From the NCBI RefSeq assembly GCF_016735595.1, contig NZ_JAERRB010000012.1, forward strand, positions 1 to 64,000: a DNA stretch of 64,000 bases, in the 5' to 3' direction. Numbering within the stretch: position 1 is the stretch's first letter; each line of letters begins with the position of its first letter. This document shows positions 1-8,944 of this stretch, one piece after another. The notes under the pieces were generated by a model. That model searched no databases. It had not been told where the DNA came from and was given only the letters and a program-made list of their open reading frames with translations. Origin of the DNA: Chryseolinea lacunae. GTDB lineage: Bacteria > Bacteroidota > Bacteroidia > Cytophagales > Cyclobacteriaceae. Both the position numbers and the translations under genes were made by a program.

Positions 1-59
1 AATCCATGAGAAAGAAAAGAACTATCTTAACGGAAGATTTAACTGAAAACCAAAACTAA
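1..59 (+). pseudogene. C-terminal tail of an IS21-type IstB ATPase (cut by window start)
   Basis: From base 3 one frame runs to a TAA at 57-59 and gives a basic tail beginning SMRKKR, which resembles the end of IstB helper ATPases of IS21 elements (usually ...GESMRKKR). The short length alone would be weak, but element-like terminal repeats follow within 65 bases. Whether the rest of the element is intact cannot be seen because it lies outside the window. Confidence 0.5.
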
Positions 60-122
60 AACGCGGCTATTACTAACCGAAAAATCGATACCGATCAAAC
101 CTCAATTTTCCAATTAACTTTG

Positions 123-172
123 GGTGGTCACTTTGCCTCGGAAATTGGTGGTCAGCTTGCTCGGAATTTCCA
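123..172 (+). repeat. Tandem terminal repeats of an IS21-type element
   Basis: Two imperfect copies of GGTGGTCA(C/G)(T/C)TTGCnTCGGAA start at 123 and 148, a 25-bp period. IS21 elements carry such multiple short repeats at their ends as transposase binding sites, and the position just after an IstB-like tail fits a right end. A run of ten G follows at 177-186 and marks the junction with unrelated sequence. Confidence 0.5.
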
Positions 173-249
173 CTCTGGGGGGGGGGTGATCGGGATTCAT
201 CAAAAGCACCTGACCCTAAAGATCAGGGCGATTTAGTACTAACCGGAGC

Positions 250-352
250 ATTTCCGAAGTTGCTTTCACTTGGATTTGAATATCCCTGTCACTTCAACTC
301 ATTCTTCAAAAAGAATATTGGTGGAAGTCCTTCCGCTATGCGCAACTCGTGA
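250..352 (+). pseudogene. Fragment of an AraC-family regulator (C-terminal helix-turn-helix)
   Basis: The frame ending at TGA 350-352 encodes LGFEYPCHFNSFFKK followed by a GGSPSAMRN-like end, the signature of the second helix-turn-helix of AraC proteins. Upstream the similarity stops at about 250, and no start or first helix-turn-helix can be found before the G10 tract and IS end. I read it as a leftover of a gene disrupted by the neighbouring insertion. Confidence 0.6.
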
Positions 353-542
353 TTGATGATTTGCTTGACTTTATCTACCTTTTTTCCTACGCCTAAAAAT
401 CTTTTCGGGATGTTTGGTTTTTTCTAGCGATGATTAGATAAATTATAATTGAAAAAGCGCCACTATCTTTGGAGACTTACAGTATGGATAGACAATGTAA
501 TTTAGACACACATTTTGATGATCTAAAAATAGCGGACAGACA
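353..542. other. Spacer without a recognisable gene
   Basis: A 20-codon open frame starts at an ATG at 484, but nothing in it is recognisable. The segment is AT-rich and lies between the AraC fragment and the 3' end of the minus-strand esterase; no clear terminator was seen. Confidence 0.4.
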
Positions 543-1271
543 CTAACGCTTTGGATATATTTCCAGTAAGAGCCAATCAGTAAACCTGTCCAGGTAATTA
601 TCCGCTGGAAGATTCTGTTTCTTCATGACAAAGCCGTGCCCGCCCTTCTGGTACATATGCAATTCAGCAGGTTGTTTAGCTTCAATCCATTTGGAGTAGG
701 TTTGTACACTATAGGATGCAAACCCAAATTCATCGTCACTGGCAGTGGCAATAAAGATGGGCGTGTCAACAGTTGGAACCTTAGAACCAATGACAGCTGA
801 TCCATAAGCGTAAAGTGACGCTACAAAATTGGGTCGGTTCTCTTCAGTGGCATTGTAGGCCAATGACATTGCCACCGTACCTCCTGCGGAAGATCCCATA
901 AAGCCCAATTTATTTGGATCGATATTGTAGTCTCTTGCATTTTGCCGTACATATTTCATTGCAGTTAACGCGTCCTGTAGGGCAAGCCTGACAACTGGAG
1001 CATTAACTGAATCTAGAAACTTAAGATTTTTCTCCTTCATGATTTGGCTGTAGTAAGGATGAGCGGGATCCTCATGAACCAGGCGATATTTCAAAACAAA
1101 AGCTGTTATTCCCCTTTCGTTCAATTTTTTGGCAACGGCCGTCCCTTCCAACTCATATACCAGGAAGTGAAAACCACCCCCAGGTGCAATGATTACACCG
1201 ATGCCATTGGGATTGTCTGGGATGAATGCGGTTAAAGTAGGTTCAGTGACATCTTTAAGATAACCGCCCAA
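543..1271 (-). CDS. Alpha/beta-hydrolase esterase (BD-FAE / acetyl-xylan-esterase-like), start codon apparently lost
   Basis: Alpha/beta-hydrolase core with the oxyanion segment IIAPGGGFHFL, nucleophile elbow GFMGSSAGG and catalytic His in GGHGF; the acid is probably in the ATASDDEF segment. Relatives act as carbohydrate or small-ester esterases and are usually exported. The only listed start is a TTG at 1271, which removes the expected N-terminus. The same frame stays open to 1373 and encodes what looks like a signal peptide (LIGLAINCCLAQ) and the conserved lead-in PLYPGKAPGSESW, but it is closed by TGA at 1374-1376 and holds no ATG, GTG or TTG before 1271. The gene is thus either start-defective or uses an unusual codon. 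It follows glnS on the same strand. It is a distant paralogue of the esterase at 14077-15030. Confidence 0.75.
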   Translation of the reverse strand: MGGYLKDVTEPTLTAFIPDNPNGIGVIIAPGGGFHFLVYELEGTAVAKKLNERGITAFVLKYRLVHEDPAHPYYSQIMKEKNLKFLDSVNAPVVRLALQDALTAMKYVRQNARDYNIDPNKLGFMGSSAGGTVAMSLAYNATEENRPNFVASLYAYGSAVIGSKVPTVDTPIFIATASDDEFGFASYSVQTYSKWIEAKQPAELHMYQKGGHGFVMKKQNLPADNYLDRFTDWLLLEIYPKR

Positions 1272-1404
1272 GTTCTGCTCCTTCCACAGCCATGATTCGG
1301 ATCCTGGTGCCTTGCCCGGATATAAGGGGATAATCTTTTGCGCTAAGCAACAATTGATGGCCAGACCTATAAGTCACCCGATGATCTATTCTATAACGTT
1401 ACAA

Positions 1405-3060
1405 TTACTTCCCCGCCTCCTTCGTCCATGTATCCCTCAATGTCACAGTACGGTTAAAGATCAACTTATTCGGCGTAGCATCAGGGTCGAGGCAGAAATA
1501 TCCCATGCGCAGGAACTGGAATTGCTCACCTGTTTTTGAATTGGCAAGCGCCGGTTCGGCATAAACAGTTTTCAGAACCTGCAGTGAGTTAGGATTAAGG
1601 TGATTGGTGAAATCGTCTTCGATGGCATTCATGTCCTCTGTTACAAAAAGGCGATCATACAAGCGAATTTCTGCGGGCACTGCGTGCTGTGCGCTCACCC
1701 AATGAATGACGCCCTTCACATTAATTCCCGATGTATCGGAACCGCTACGGCTTTCGGGCACGTAAGTACACCGTAGCTCTGTTACCGTTCCGTTCGCGTC
1801 TTTGATGAACTCTTCGCACTTGATGATGAATGCGCTCTTCAAACGCACCATTTGACCTGGCGCAAGACGGAAATATTTCTTGGCTGGCACTTCCATAAAG
1901 TCGTCACGTTCAATCCAGAGTTCTCTCCCAAAGGGGACCTCGCGGGTAGAATCTCCTTCGGGCAAATTCTCGCCCCGGAGCACTTCAGATTTCCCTTCGG
2001 GATAATTGGTGATTACCACTTTCAATGGATCGAACACCACCATTCGTCGCTCGGCGATCTTGTTCAGGTGTTCTCGCAAGCAGAACTCAAGCAAACCGAT
2101 ATCGATCAGATTGTCGCGCTTCGCCACACCAATTCGATCGCAAAATTCGCGGATAGCCTCGGGCGTGTAGCCTCTCCTTCGCGCACCACTTAACGTGGGC
2201 ATGCGAGGATCGTCCCAACCGTTTACATGCTTCTCATTTACCAATTGCAAAAGCTTGCGCTTACTCATCATGGTATAGGTCATGTTGAGTCTGGCGAACT
2301 CATATTGACGTGAGGGATATATGTCGAGTTGGGCTATAAACCAGTCATACAATTCGCGATGCGGAACAAACTCAAGCGTGCAAATGCTGTGCGTAATCTG
2401 CTCGATGGAGTCACTTTGGCCGTGCGCAAAATCGTACATGGGATAAATGCACCACGTGTCGCCTGTCCGGTGATGATGGGCATGTTTGACGCGGTAGATC
2501 ACCGGGTCGCGCATGAGCATGTTGGTGTGCGACATGTCTATTTTGGCGCGCAGGACTTTTGACCCATCCGGGTACTTACCGTCCTTCATCTCTGTGAAAA
2601 GTCGCTTGTTTTCTTCGATAGATCGGCGGCGATGAGGGCTGTCTGTGCCGGCCTGGGTAGGCGTTCCTTTCTGCGATGCCATCTCTTCGCTTGTGCTGTC
2701 GTCTACATACGCCAGCCCCTTATCGATCAAAATGTGCGCATAGGTATACAGCTGGCCGAAGTAATCGGAAGCATATAGTTCTTCAGACCAATGAAATCCC
2801 AACCATTTAACGTCCCCTTTGATGCTCTCCACATACTCGGTTTCTTCGGTTACAGGGTTAGTGTCGTCAAAACGCAGGTTTGTTTTTCCGCCATATTTCG
2901 AGGCCAGCCCAAAGTTCAGGCAAATGCTCTTGGCGTGCCCCAAATGCAGGTAGCCGTTGGGTTCGGGCGGAAATCGCGTCGAAATATTCTTGTACTTTCC
3001 ACCCTTCAGGTCAGACTCTACGATCTCTTCCAGGAAGTTCAGACTCTTTTCTTCGGCCAT
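1405..3060 (-). CDS. glnS: Glutaminyl-tRNA synthetase
   Basis: Class I aminoacyl-tRNA synthetase charging tRNA-Gln in the cytoplasm. The HIGH motif appears as HLGH at about residues 39-42 within PPEPNGYLHLGHAKS, and the KMSKS loop as MMSKRKL near residue 265. The length of 551 residues matches bacterial GlnRS (about 550), with the catalytic core followed by the two-beta-barrel anticodon-binding region that ends in LRDTWTKEAGK. The ATG at 3060 is preceded by an AT-rich leader and begins just ahead of the conserved core. The adjacent downstream gene is the esterase at 543-1271. Confidence 0.97.
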   Translation of the reverse strand: MAEEKSLNFLEEIVESDLKGGKYKNISTRFPPEPNGYLHLGHAKSICLNFGLASKYGGKTNLRFDDTNPVTEETEYVESIKGDVKWLGFHWSEELYASDYFGQLYTYAHILIDKGLAYVDDSTSEEMASQKGTPTQAGTDSPHRRRSIEENKRLFTEMKDGKYPDGSKVLRAKIDMSHTNMLMRDPVIYRVKHAHHHRTGDTWCIYPMYDFAHGQSDSIEQITHSICTLEFVPHRELYDWFIAQLDIYPSRQYEFARLNMTYTMMSKRKLLQLVNEKHVNGWDDPRMPTLSGARRRGYTPEAIREFCDRIGVAKRDNLIDIGLLEFCLREHLNKIAERRMVVFDPLKVVITNYPEGKSEVLRGENLPEGDSTREVPFGRELWIERDDFMEVPAKKYFRLAPGQMVRLKSAFIIKCEEFIKDANGTVTELRCTYVPESRSGSDTSGINVKGVIHWVSAQHAVPAEIRLYDRLFVTEDMNAIEDDFTNHLNPNSLQVLKTVYAEPALANSKTGEQFQFLRMGYFCLDPDATPNKLIFNRTVTLRDTWTKEAGK

Positions 3061-3191
3061 ATTGAATTCTTAAAGGGCGTAAAGATAAATATTCTGCCTT
3101 TATTTAAATACACAGGGCGCAACTAAAGAGCCAGTGCCTTTTCGACGGCATTTTGAAGAGACAATTGACCCACGTGCATTCGGCATTGTAA

Positions 3192-3258
3192 TTTTACATT
3201 TCATTAACATTCTTTTACAAGCCTTTAACTCATTGACGCTTAGGAGGCTTTAGCTTTG
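3192..3258 (+). promoter_or_regulatory. Promoter of the first BNR-like gene, conserved with its paralogue
   Basis: A block at 3192-3230 matches, with few changes, a block at 31702-31740 on the other strand in front of the paralogous gene. In both, TTAACT is followed after 20 bases by a TAnnTTTG -7 box, here TAGCTTTG at 3251-3258. The distance from -7 box to ATG is also alike (about 105 bases). The rest of the 300-bp gap between glnS and this gene shows nothing else recognisable. Confidence 0.6.
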
Positions 3259-3362
3259 GGTACTTCACCAATAAAAAACAACGCACGATATCGCGCGACG
3301 AGCGTGCGCCGTAGTGAAGGCCAATATTCTTACGCTATTGTTTCACCAATCCAGTTAAAGTC

Positions 3363-4367
3363 ATGAAAACATACAGCCTTGTTTTTTTCGCATTCTTTCT
3401 CCTGGTCCTAAATCAGGCATCAGATCTTATGTCATCCGATTCAGTCATTCGTGTCAAACCGCGTTCAACCGGCATTAAGCCGGTGACCACAAAAATCGTT
3501 TTCAAATCGGTTGATGGCGGCCGGACATGGCAGGACATTACCGAAGGACTACCCAATTATTCGGGTGAAAAAGGCTTCGTGATCGGCGGTGGCTTTGCTA
3601 CTAACAATGGCTTCTATTTACGCACTGGAGATGGGTTGTTCTTCGACAAACAAAACTCCACAGTTCCTGACTGGACCAAAAAGATTCTTTCGGGCAATCA
3701 CGTCGGTATATTCCCTGGCAAGACGGGGCTATTGGCTTTCAATTATGATGATGGGCAAATTTTGCAGGCGACAAACGAAAAAAAAGATTGGTTGCCGGTA
3801 TATCGGAATTTTCAGCCTAAAGACGTACTTACGTTTTTTGAAGCTGACAAAGGCACAGTTTTCATCGGGACAAACACAGGCTTGTTTAAACTCGTTGACG
3901 CTGGCAAAGCCTGGAAGCAGGTCTTTTCTGCATCCAAGGGGGTCAGGAAATTGGCAGAATCAGGTGGTGTACTTATGGGGTTAACTCAGAAAGGCATAAT
4001 ACGGTCTACGGATAATGGGGACCACTGGAACCTGGTGACAACTGAAGGTGACCACGGCATCGATATACAACGAATCAATGGCGGGTTTGCCGCTATAACA
4101 GAGTCTACAGAAAGAAGATTTCGGGTACGAACATCGCATGACGACGGAATCACCTGGCAAACTATTGATGCCGGACTTCCTATTCACGTTTTTAATATTG
4201 TTGAGGTTGGTGGAAATTTATTTTGCAGCCACTCGAAGGGCATCTCTGGTTCATCAGACAACGGAAAGACATGGAAGCTCTTGCTTCCGCTGATTGACCG
4301 CTCCATTTTTACCTTATCGGTTTCCGGCAATGTGATTTATGCGACGCGTAATCTAGGTGGGTGCTAA
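3363..4367 (+). CDS. Secreted BNR/sortilin-like beta-propeller protein, paralogue 1
   Basis: A signal peptide (MKTYSLVFFAFFLLVL) precedes repeated blades with Asp-box-like motifs such as SVDGGRTWQD, STDNGDHWN and SSDNGKTWKL. These occur in sialidase, Vps10/sortilin and photosystem-stability-factor-like propellers, where they hold the fold and do not by themselves indicate sialidase activity; no catalytic Arg triad is evident. Function is unknown. A clear paralogue lies in inverted orientation at 30544-31566, and both end in GGC at the C-terminus. It is convergent with the large type IX-secreted protein, with only 35 bases between. Confidence 0.75.
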   Translation: MKTYSLVFFAFFLLVLNQASDLMSSDSVIRVKPRSTGIKPVTTKIVFKSVDGGRTWQDITEGLPNYSGEKGFVIGGGFATNNGFYLRTGDGLFFDKQNSTVPDWTKKILSGNHVGIFPGKTGLLAFNYDDGQILQATNEKKDWLPVYRNFQPKDVLTFFEADKGTVFIGTNTGLFKLVDAGKAWKQVFSASKGVRKLAESGGVLMGLTQKGIIRSTDNGDHWNLVTTEGDHGIDIQRINGGFAAITESTERRFRVRTSHDDGITWQTIDAGLPIHVFNIVEVGGNLFCSHSKGISGSSDNGKTWKLLLPLIDRSIFTLSVSGNVIYATRNLGGC

Positions 4368-4402
4368 AGGTTACTGTCGAATTGCGGACGGACAATGCAG
4401 CG

Positions 4403-7400
4403 TCATCGAATCAGATGCACCCAGCCTTTCATTTCTTTTTCGCTATTGCATCCTTCATAGAGCAGGCGCCAGTAGTACACTCCTGAAGGGGCGTCGCCTC
4501 CATCCCATTGCCCGGTGGAAGTCAGGAACATTTGGTCGCCGTAGCGATTGTAGATGGCGAGTGAGTTAATGGTTGCTGTTGTCTCAACCTTGAACACAGG
4601 ATTTTTATCGTCTCCATTCGGTGTAAAAATATTGGGGACGAATAGGGTGTCGCGCGAGAACTGCAGGAGAACCGGTGGTGAATCGAACGAGCAAAAGCCG
4701 TATTCACCCTTCACTTTATAATAGCCGTCTTCGTTAACGGTTAGTTGGTTTGATGTTTGTCCGTCGAGCACCTGGTAGCCATCTCCATCAATCGCCTTGT
4801 GTTGCCAGGTGTATGTTGTTCCTTCTCTCGCCGACGCAACGATGGTGAATTCTTTGGCATCACAGATTGGTTTCAACACCTCTGGAAGCTCGTACGCCAG
4901 ATTGGTGCCAAACCCGACTTCAACACTATTGCTTGTCGTTGAACATTCGCCGTTGGTAGCCACGGTTTGATAGTATCCCTGCACGTACACCGAGACATCG
5001 CCTGCCAGCATACTGTTAACTAACGCGAATGTCCCGCTAGGCTTTTCTTTATAATACCAGGTATAGCCCAACGCCGTGTCGAAGGGTGACGAGTGGAGGA
5101 ACACCGAACCCGATTCACAAAAATCATTCTCCTGCTGCGTGACGGTGACCGGGGCTACGACGCTTATCTTTACGCTGTCTTTTAATGCCACGCGGCATCC
5201 CAACGACGTGGTGATGCGGTATGTCAGCGAGTGAAATCCATTGGCGAGTCCCGACGGGTTGAATTGATTGTTGCTGACACCGGTTCCCTCCCACACGCCG
5301 GTGTTGTTCGAGGCCACAAGTGAAACTGCATTTGCGGAGGAACAGATGATTGGCTGTGGTCCGACGGTGACGGGGAAGTTTTCAATGCTGATCCTGAACA
5401 CGGGAGACTCCATCGAGCATTCGGACGACACGACGGCTTTGTATTCGCCGGGGTTGGTTACCGACAGTTTTTCCGTTCCAGAGGTTAACAACACAAACGT
5501 AGTCGCTCCCTCCGGCTTGTAATACCAGGTGAAAATTGCTCCCGCTACCTTTTCAAGCTCAAGTTCAACACTTCCTTCCGAACACATCTTTACGTCTGCA
5601 GGCGAAAGTTGTTGAACGATAACAGGTGGCTTTACTTCAATTTGGACAGTGCCGTGATTATTGCAGTTGGGTGTTGTGTAGGTCAACGTGAAGACACCGA
5701 TACCCACTGTCGCAGGATCAAACTTTCCCGACTGGTCGACGCCCTGACCTGACCATTTCCCACCAAATGGATATGCCTGCAACGCGATTGGGCCTGATTG
5801 CACACACACCGGCGGCTGAAGAAAAATGACGGGTGGTGTAGGGACATAATATACAGCGCCGGAGAAATTTCCTGTATCAGTGTTCTCGTTTCTTGCGCCG
5901 ATATAAAAATATTCCTGATCGAGGGCAACACACGAACCGAAATGATCCCGCTCATTGCTGGCATAACGATCGCCCTGAAGATTGAGGTATTGGACAGTAT
6001 TCACCCAGAAGTAGTCGCTGGTCTGGATGACATACGTATTACCCGGAATTGTACGCACCTTGCTGTCGAAGGTGAGAAACATTCCCGGTGCTCCCACAAC
6101 AAGTGTATTTCCGACGGCGTCGAGTGATGATCCGAAGAATGCTCCTTCAATCGGTATGTCAGGAGCAATCACTGCCGACGGCTGCATACCAGACCTCCAT
6201 GATTCTCCCGGGAGCTTTGTAAATACCAGCACTTCGCCAGACCGGTAAACGTTGTTGTGACTATTTCCAGGCGCACCAACGAAAAGATGATCACCGAGAA
6301 GTTTTACGCCGCCACCCATGCCCGAGAAAACGTCGCCGGAAAACGATGTACTGGCCTCCCACTGTGCTGTTCCAACGTTCCGGCTGAAAATCGAAACGCC
6401 GCCGTCGATTGTGAAAAATTCTCCCACGGCAAGCAGTTCGTTCTCCAGACTGAGATTCACGGAAGGCCATGATTTATCAATCGGCTTTCCTAAGGTTATC
6501 ACCTGTTGATACGTCCATTTGCCACCCACCTTCTCAAACACCACCACGGCGTTGGTATGTGCACCGCCAAGATTATTGTAGGCCGATGCGAACAGTTGAT
6601 GATCGTTCATAGCGACCGTCGCGCCGACATGGTTCAGATCAAGCTCGACGGGTACAACCAAGGAGTCGTAGAGCGTTGCCGTTTTCCAGCTCGACGATGT
6701 TCGTCTATATAAAAAGATCTTTCCATAGTGCCCGGGTGCGTAGAGAAAAGACGGGGCACCGACCGCGATCTCGTTGCCGTGTGCCGCGATGCTATACCCG
6801 AAGGCCGCATCCGACCCACCGGTTGATCTTCGTGTCCGCGGCGACGGATAAAGGGTATGCATCTTCACATAGTCTCCGCCACTCCGCTCATAAATATACA
6901 CTGCGCCGGCGCCACGCCCGGCAGTTCCGTCGTACGGCGCTCCTGCGAACATCACCTCCGGTGTTTTTACAATACTCGTTCCGAAATACATGTTGCTGCT
7001 CGAGTTACGCGGCAGCGAAACACGTTGAAGGCTTCCCCAAATTCCCGCGCTCTTCGTCAGGCTGAGTATGGAATTACGATTTCCGAACACGGCACTCTTC
7101 TCTACGGCCGCCATCACAAGCTCTGAACCATTCCACACAAGATCATTGCTAAACTCTGAAGGCGTCCAGAGGCCTTTTTCTTCGAACAGTGTGGCCACTG
7201 AAAGATCCTGCCACGATCCGTCGGTCGTTGTTGCTTCCACCACCTTGCCGGTATAATATTCGCCTTCTTTGATCAGCACCGCTGCCGCGATCGTCTTCGG
7301 AGAGGTAAGTGCAATCGAATAGGGAAACTTGTCCGACGCCGGCCCGGGGAGCTGGAACTGCGCCGTCTCATTCATGTCTGTCCATTCTCCCGACTTCTGA

Positions 7401-8311
7401 AAAACGAAGAATCGCTGACTGATCAAGCCGGAGACGTAGGCAAGTCCGGTGGCGACAACGGTGTTGCCCAGCAGCGTAATATGCTCTCCGAAATAACCGA
7501 GCTCGGAGGCCTGTAGCGATGTTGCCAATTGTGCGATCTTTGAATAGTCGCCAGCCACTTTTTTATATACAAAAACGGAAGGATTCCCGTCGTTGTTGGT
7601 GGTCGCATAAATGTAGTCATCCTGAATCGTCACGTCTGTCCCGATCCAGATACCCTGTTGTGCCTGGCGTTGTTCCAAAGCGCGAGGCTGTTGTGAACTT
7701 GACCAGCCGGTGACGGGTTTCTCAAGCACAAACAGCATAGCATGGTTTGTCATGGGATTAGACACCGCGATGGTTGAGCCATCGTCGCTGATGTCAAGCG
7801 CCGAATTAAATTCAAGATATTCCGGAAACTTGATGTTCGCCGTTTCATGCATCGTTTGCCATCCCGAAGCCGGCTTTTCAAAGATGTATGCGCCACCTTT
7901 GTTGTAGTTCCGGTTGATGACCACGATGGTATTTCCCGTTGCATCAATGGCTACCCGGTTTCCAAAGAAGTCATATTCATCGGGGTCCGACGCCGTCAGC
8001 ATGGCACGGTATGACCAACCCGCAACGGTCTTTTCATAGACGAAAACTGCCCCGGCGTAAAGTATGCCAAGGGTGTCGCTGCTCTCGGCAGCGACAACCA
8101 TATATTGTCCGTTAGCGGCGAGTGCACTTCCGAGTCTGTCGTCGTTATTGACCGAAGGGTCAGGAAGGAGTTTATTTAGCGTGGTGTTGCATTGCCCACG
8201 GACGTTGAAGCAGGACGTTACTAAAATCAGCAGGATGCAAGGGATAAATAACCTTAGGATAGAGAAAAGGTTAACGGAGGTTTGAGGATGCGGGGGCATT
8301 TGGTCAGACAA
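4403..8311 (-). CDS. Large type IX-secreted cell-surface protein (beta-propeller, Ig-like domains, gliding-type C-terminal domain)
   Basis: 1302 residues. After a hydrophobic N-terminal segment (about residues 17-38, ending in CFNVRGQ) come many repeats of the FG-GAP/integrin-like kind (AANGQYMVVAA, GNTVVATG, HGNEIAVGAPSF), together spanning roughly residues 40-830. About residues 840-1220 hold PKD/Ig-like modules with paired cysteines (Y-C-SxS type). The end, from about 1222, is a type B T9SS domain: LFVPNIFTPNGDDKN, then IYNRYGDQMF and PSGVYYWRL. This domain directs export through the type IX system and surface attachment. The role is probably adhesion or substrate contact. A second Met (M5) is an alternative start. 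Confidence 0.88.
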   Translation of the reverse strand: MSDQMPPHPQTSVNLFSILRLFIPCILLILVTSCFNVRGQCNTTLNKLLPDPSVNNDDRLGSALAANGQYMVVAAESSDTLGILYAGAVFVYEKTVAGWSYRAMLTASDPDEYDFFGNRVAIDATGNTIVVINRNYNKGGAYIFEKPASGWQTMHETANIKFPEYLEFNSALDISDDGSTIAVSNPMTNHAMLFVLEKPVTGWSSSQQPRALEQRQAQQGIWIGTDVTIQDDYIYATTNNDGNPSVFVYKKVAGDYSKIAQLATSLQASELGYFGEHITLLGNTVVATGLAYVSGLISQRFFVFQKSGEWTDMNETAQFQLPGPASDKFPYSIALTSPKTIAAAVLIKEGEYYTGKVVEATTTDGSWQDLSVATLFEEKGLWTPSEFSNDLVWNGSELVMAAVEKSAVFGNRNSILSLTKSAGIWGSLQRVSLPRNSSSNMYFGTSIVKTPEVMFAGAPYDGTAGRGAGAVYIYERSGGDYVKMHTLYPSPRTRRSTGGSDAAFGYSIAAHGNEIAVGAPSFLYAPGHYGKIFLYRRTSSSWKTATLYDSLVVPVELDLNHVGATVAMNDHQLFASAYNNLGGAHTNAVVVFEKVGGKWTYQQVITLGKPIDKSWPSVNLSLENELLAVGEFFTIDGGVSIFSRNVGTAQWEASTSFSGDVFSGMGGGVKLLGDHLFVGAPGNSHNNVYRSGEVLVFTKLPGESWRSGMQPSAVIAPDIPIEGAFFGSSLDAVGNTLVVGAPGMFLTFDSKVRTIPGNTYVIQTSDYFWVNTVQYLNLQGDRYASNERDHFGSCVALDQEYFYIGARNENTDTGNFSGAVYYVPTPPVIFLQPPVCVQSGPIALQAYPFGGKWSGQGVDQSGKFDPATVGIGVFTLTYTTPNCNNHGTVQIEVKPPVIVQQLSPADVKMCSEGSVELELEKVAGAIFTWYYKPEGATTFVLLTSGTEKLSVTNPGEYKAVVSSECSMESPVFRISIENFPVTVGPQPIICSSANAVSLVASNNTGVWEGTGVSNNQFNPSGLANGFHSLTYRITTSLGCRVALKDSVKISVVAPVTVTQQENDFCESGSVFLHSSPFDTALGYTWYYKEKPSGTFALVNSMLAGDVSVYVQGYYQTVATNGECSTTSNSVEVGFGTNLAYELPEVLKPICDAKEFTIVASAREGTTYTWQHKAIDGDGYQVLDGQTSNQLTVNEDGYYKVKGEYGFCSFDSPPVLLQFSRDTLFVPNIFTPNGDDKNPVFKVETTATINSLAIYNRYGDQMFLTSTGQWDGGDAPSGVYYWRLLYEGCNSEKEMKGWVHLIR

Positions 8312-8472
8312 CTTTGATAACAGGTCGGGTTACGTTCAAAGATATGAAATTTCAAGATTTCAAAATCGCAAAATTTTCAAATTAGAAAGAGTTCAAAAAT
8401 CACGCTTAGTTGATCCGGCCCCAGAATCCTTGATTGGCGGTTCGTTGCATCGGCCCAAATTTCTTTACAGAA

Positions 8473-8835
8473 TCACCATTGCTGAATGATGATGCATACC
8501 TGGTTATCCCTCAATGCAAACTCTTTTGCACCCCAGGGACGAAGCGTGACTTTACTGAGATTGGGATGCAGAAAATCGGGATGCGATGAGCTTATTTTTT
8601 TGTATGCTTCATCGATGTTATTCGTCACGAGCCTGAATTCAGGGTTATGTTCCTTTGCCAGTGCTTTATTTTCGAAAAGGTACAGTTGCAAGTCGTTCTT
8701 TTCGAGTACGCAAAACGGCTCTTTTGATTTCAATTCTTCATGTCCGATATTAAATTCAAGACACTCCACAAATAGCGTTAACCCATCTTTAATGTCTGCA
8801 TAATAGACGTTGGGAACTAACTTGGCAAAGTTCAT
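8473..8835 (-). CDS. VOC-superfamily (glyoxalase/bleomycin-resistance-like) protein
   Basis: A 120-residue single VOC module: beta-alpha-beta-beta-beta pattern with the opening LVPNVYYADIKDGLTLFVECLEF, and the closing LRPWGAKEFALRDNQVCIIIQQW, where the E in AKEF is the usual metal-ligand position of the second half. The family includes glyoxalases, dioxygenases and drug-binding proteins; substrate cannot be inferred. It stands alone, divergent from the lipoprotein at 8945. Confidence 0.75.
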   Translation of the reverse strand: MNFAKLVPNVYYADIKDGLTLFVECLEFNIGHEELKSKEPFCVLEKNDLQLYLFENKALAKEHNPEFRLVTNNIDEAYKKISSSHPDFLHPNLSKVTLRPWGAKEFALRDNQVCIIIQQW

Positions 8836-8944
8836 AGCTGATTTCAGTTAGACTAATTTAAGCGATTTTTATTTCACCGCTCCACCAAAAAACTATTTAA
8901 CTTCAAGATACATTTAAAAACAATTCCATTTAATATGTAGCAAG

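Noticed and set aside
175-190. G10 tract as a phase-variation switch
   Set aside because: It is not inside or directly before an intact gene; it lies at an IS/fragment junction.
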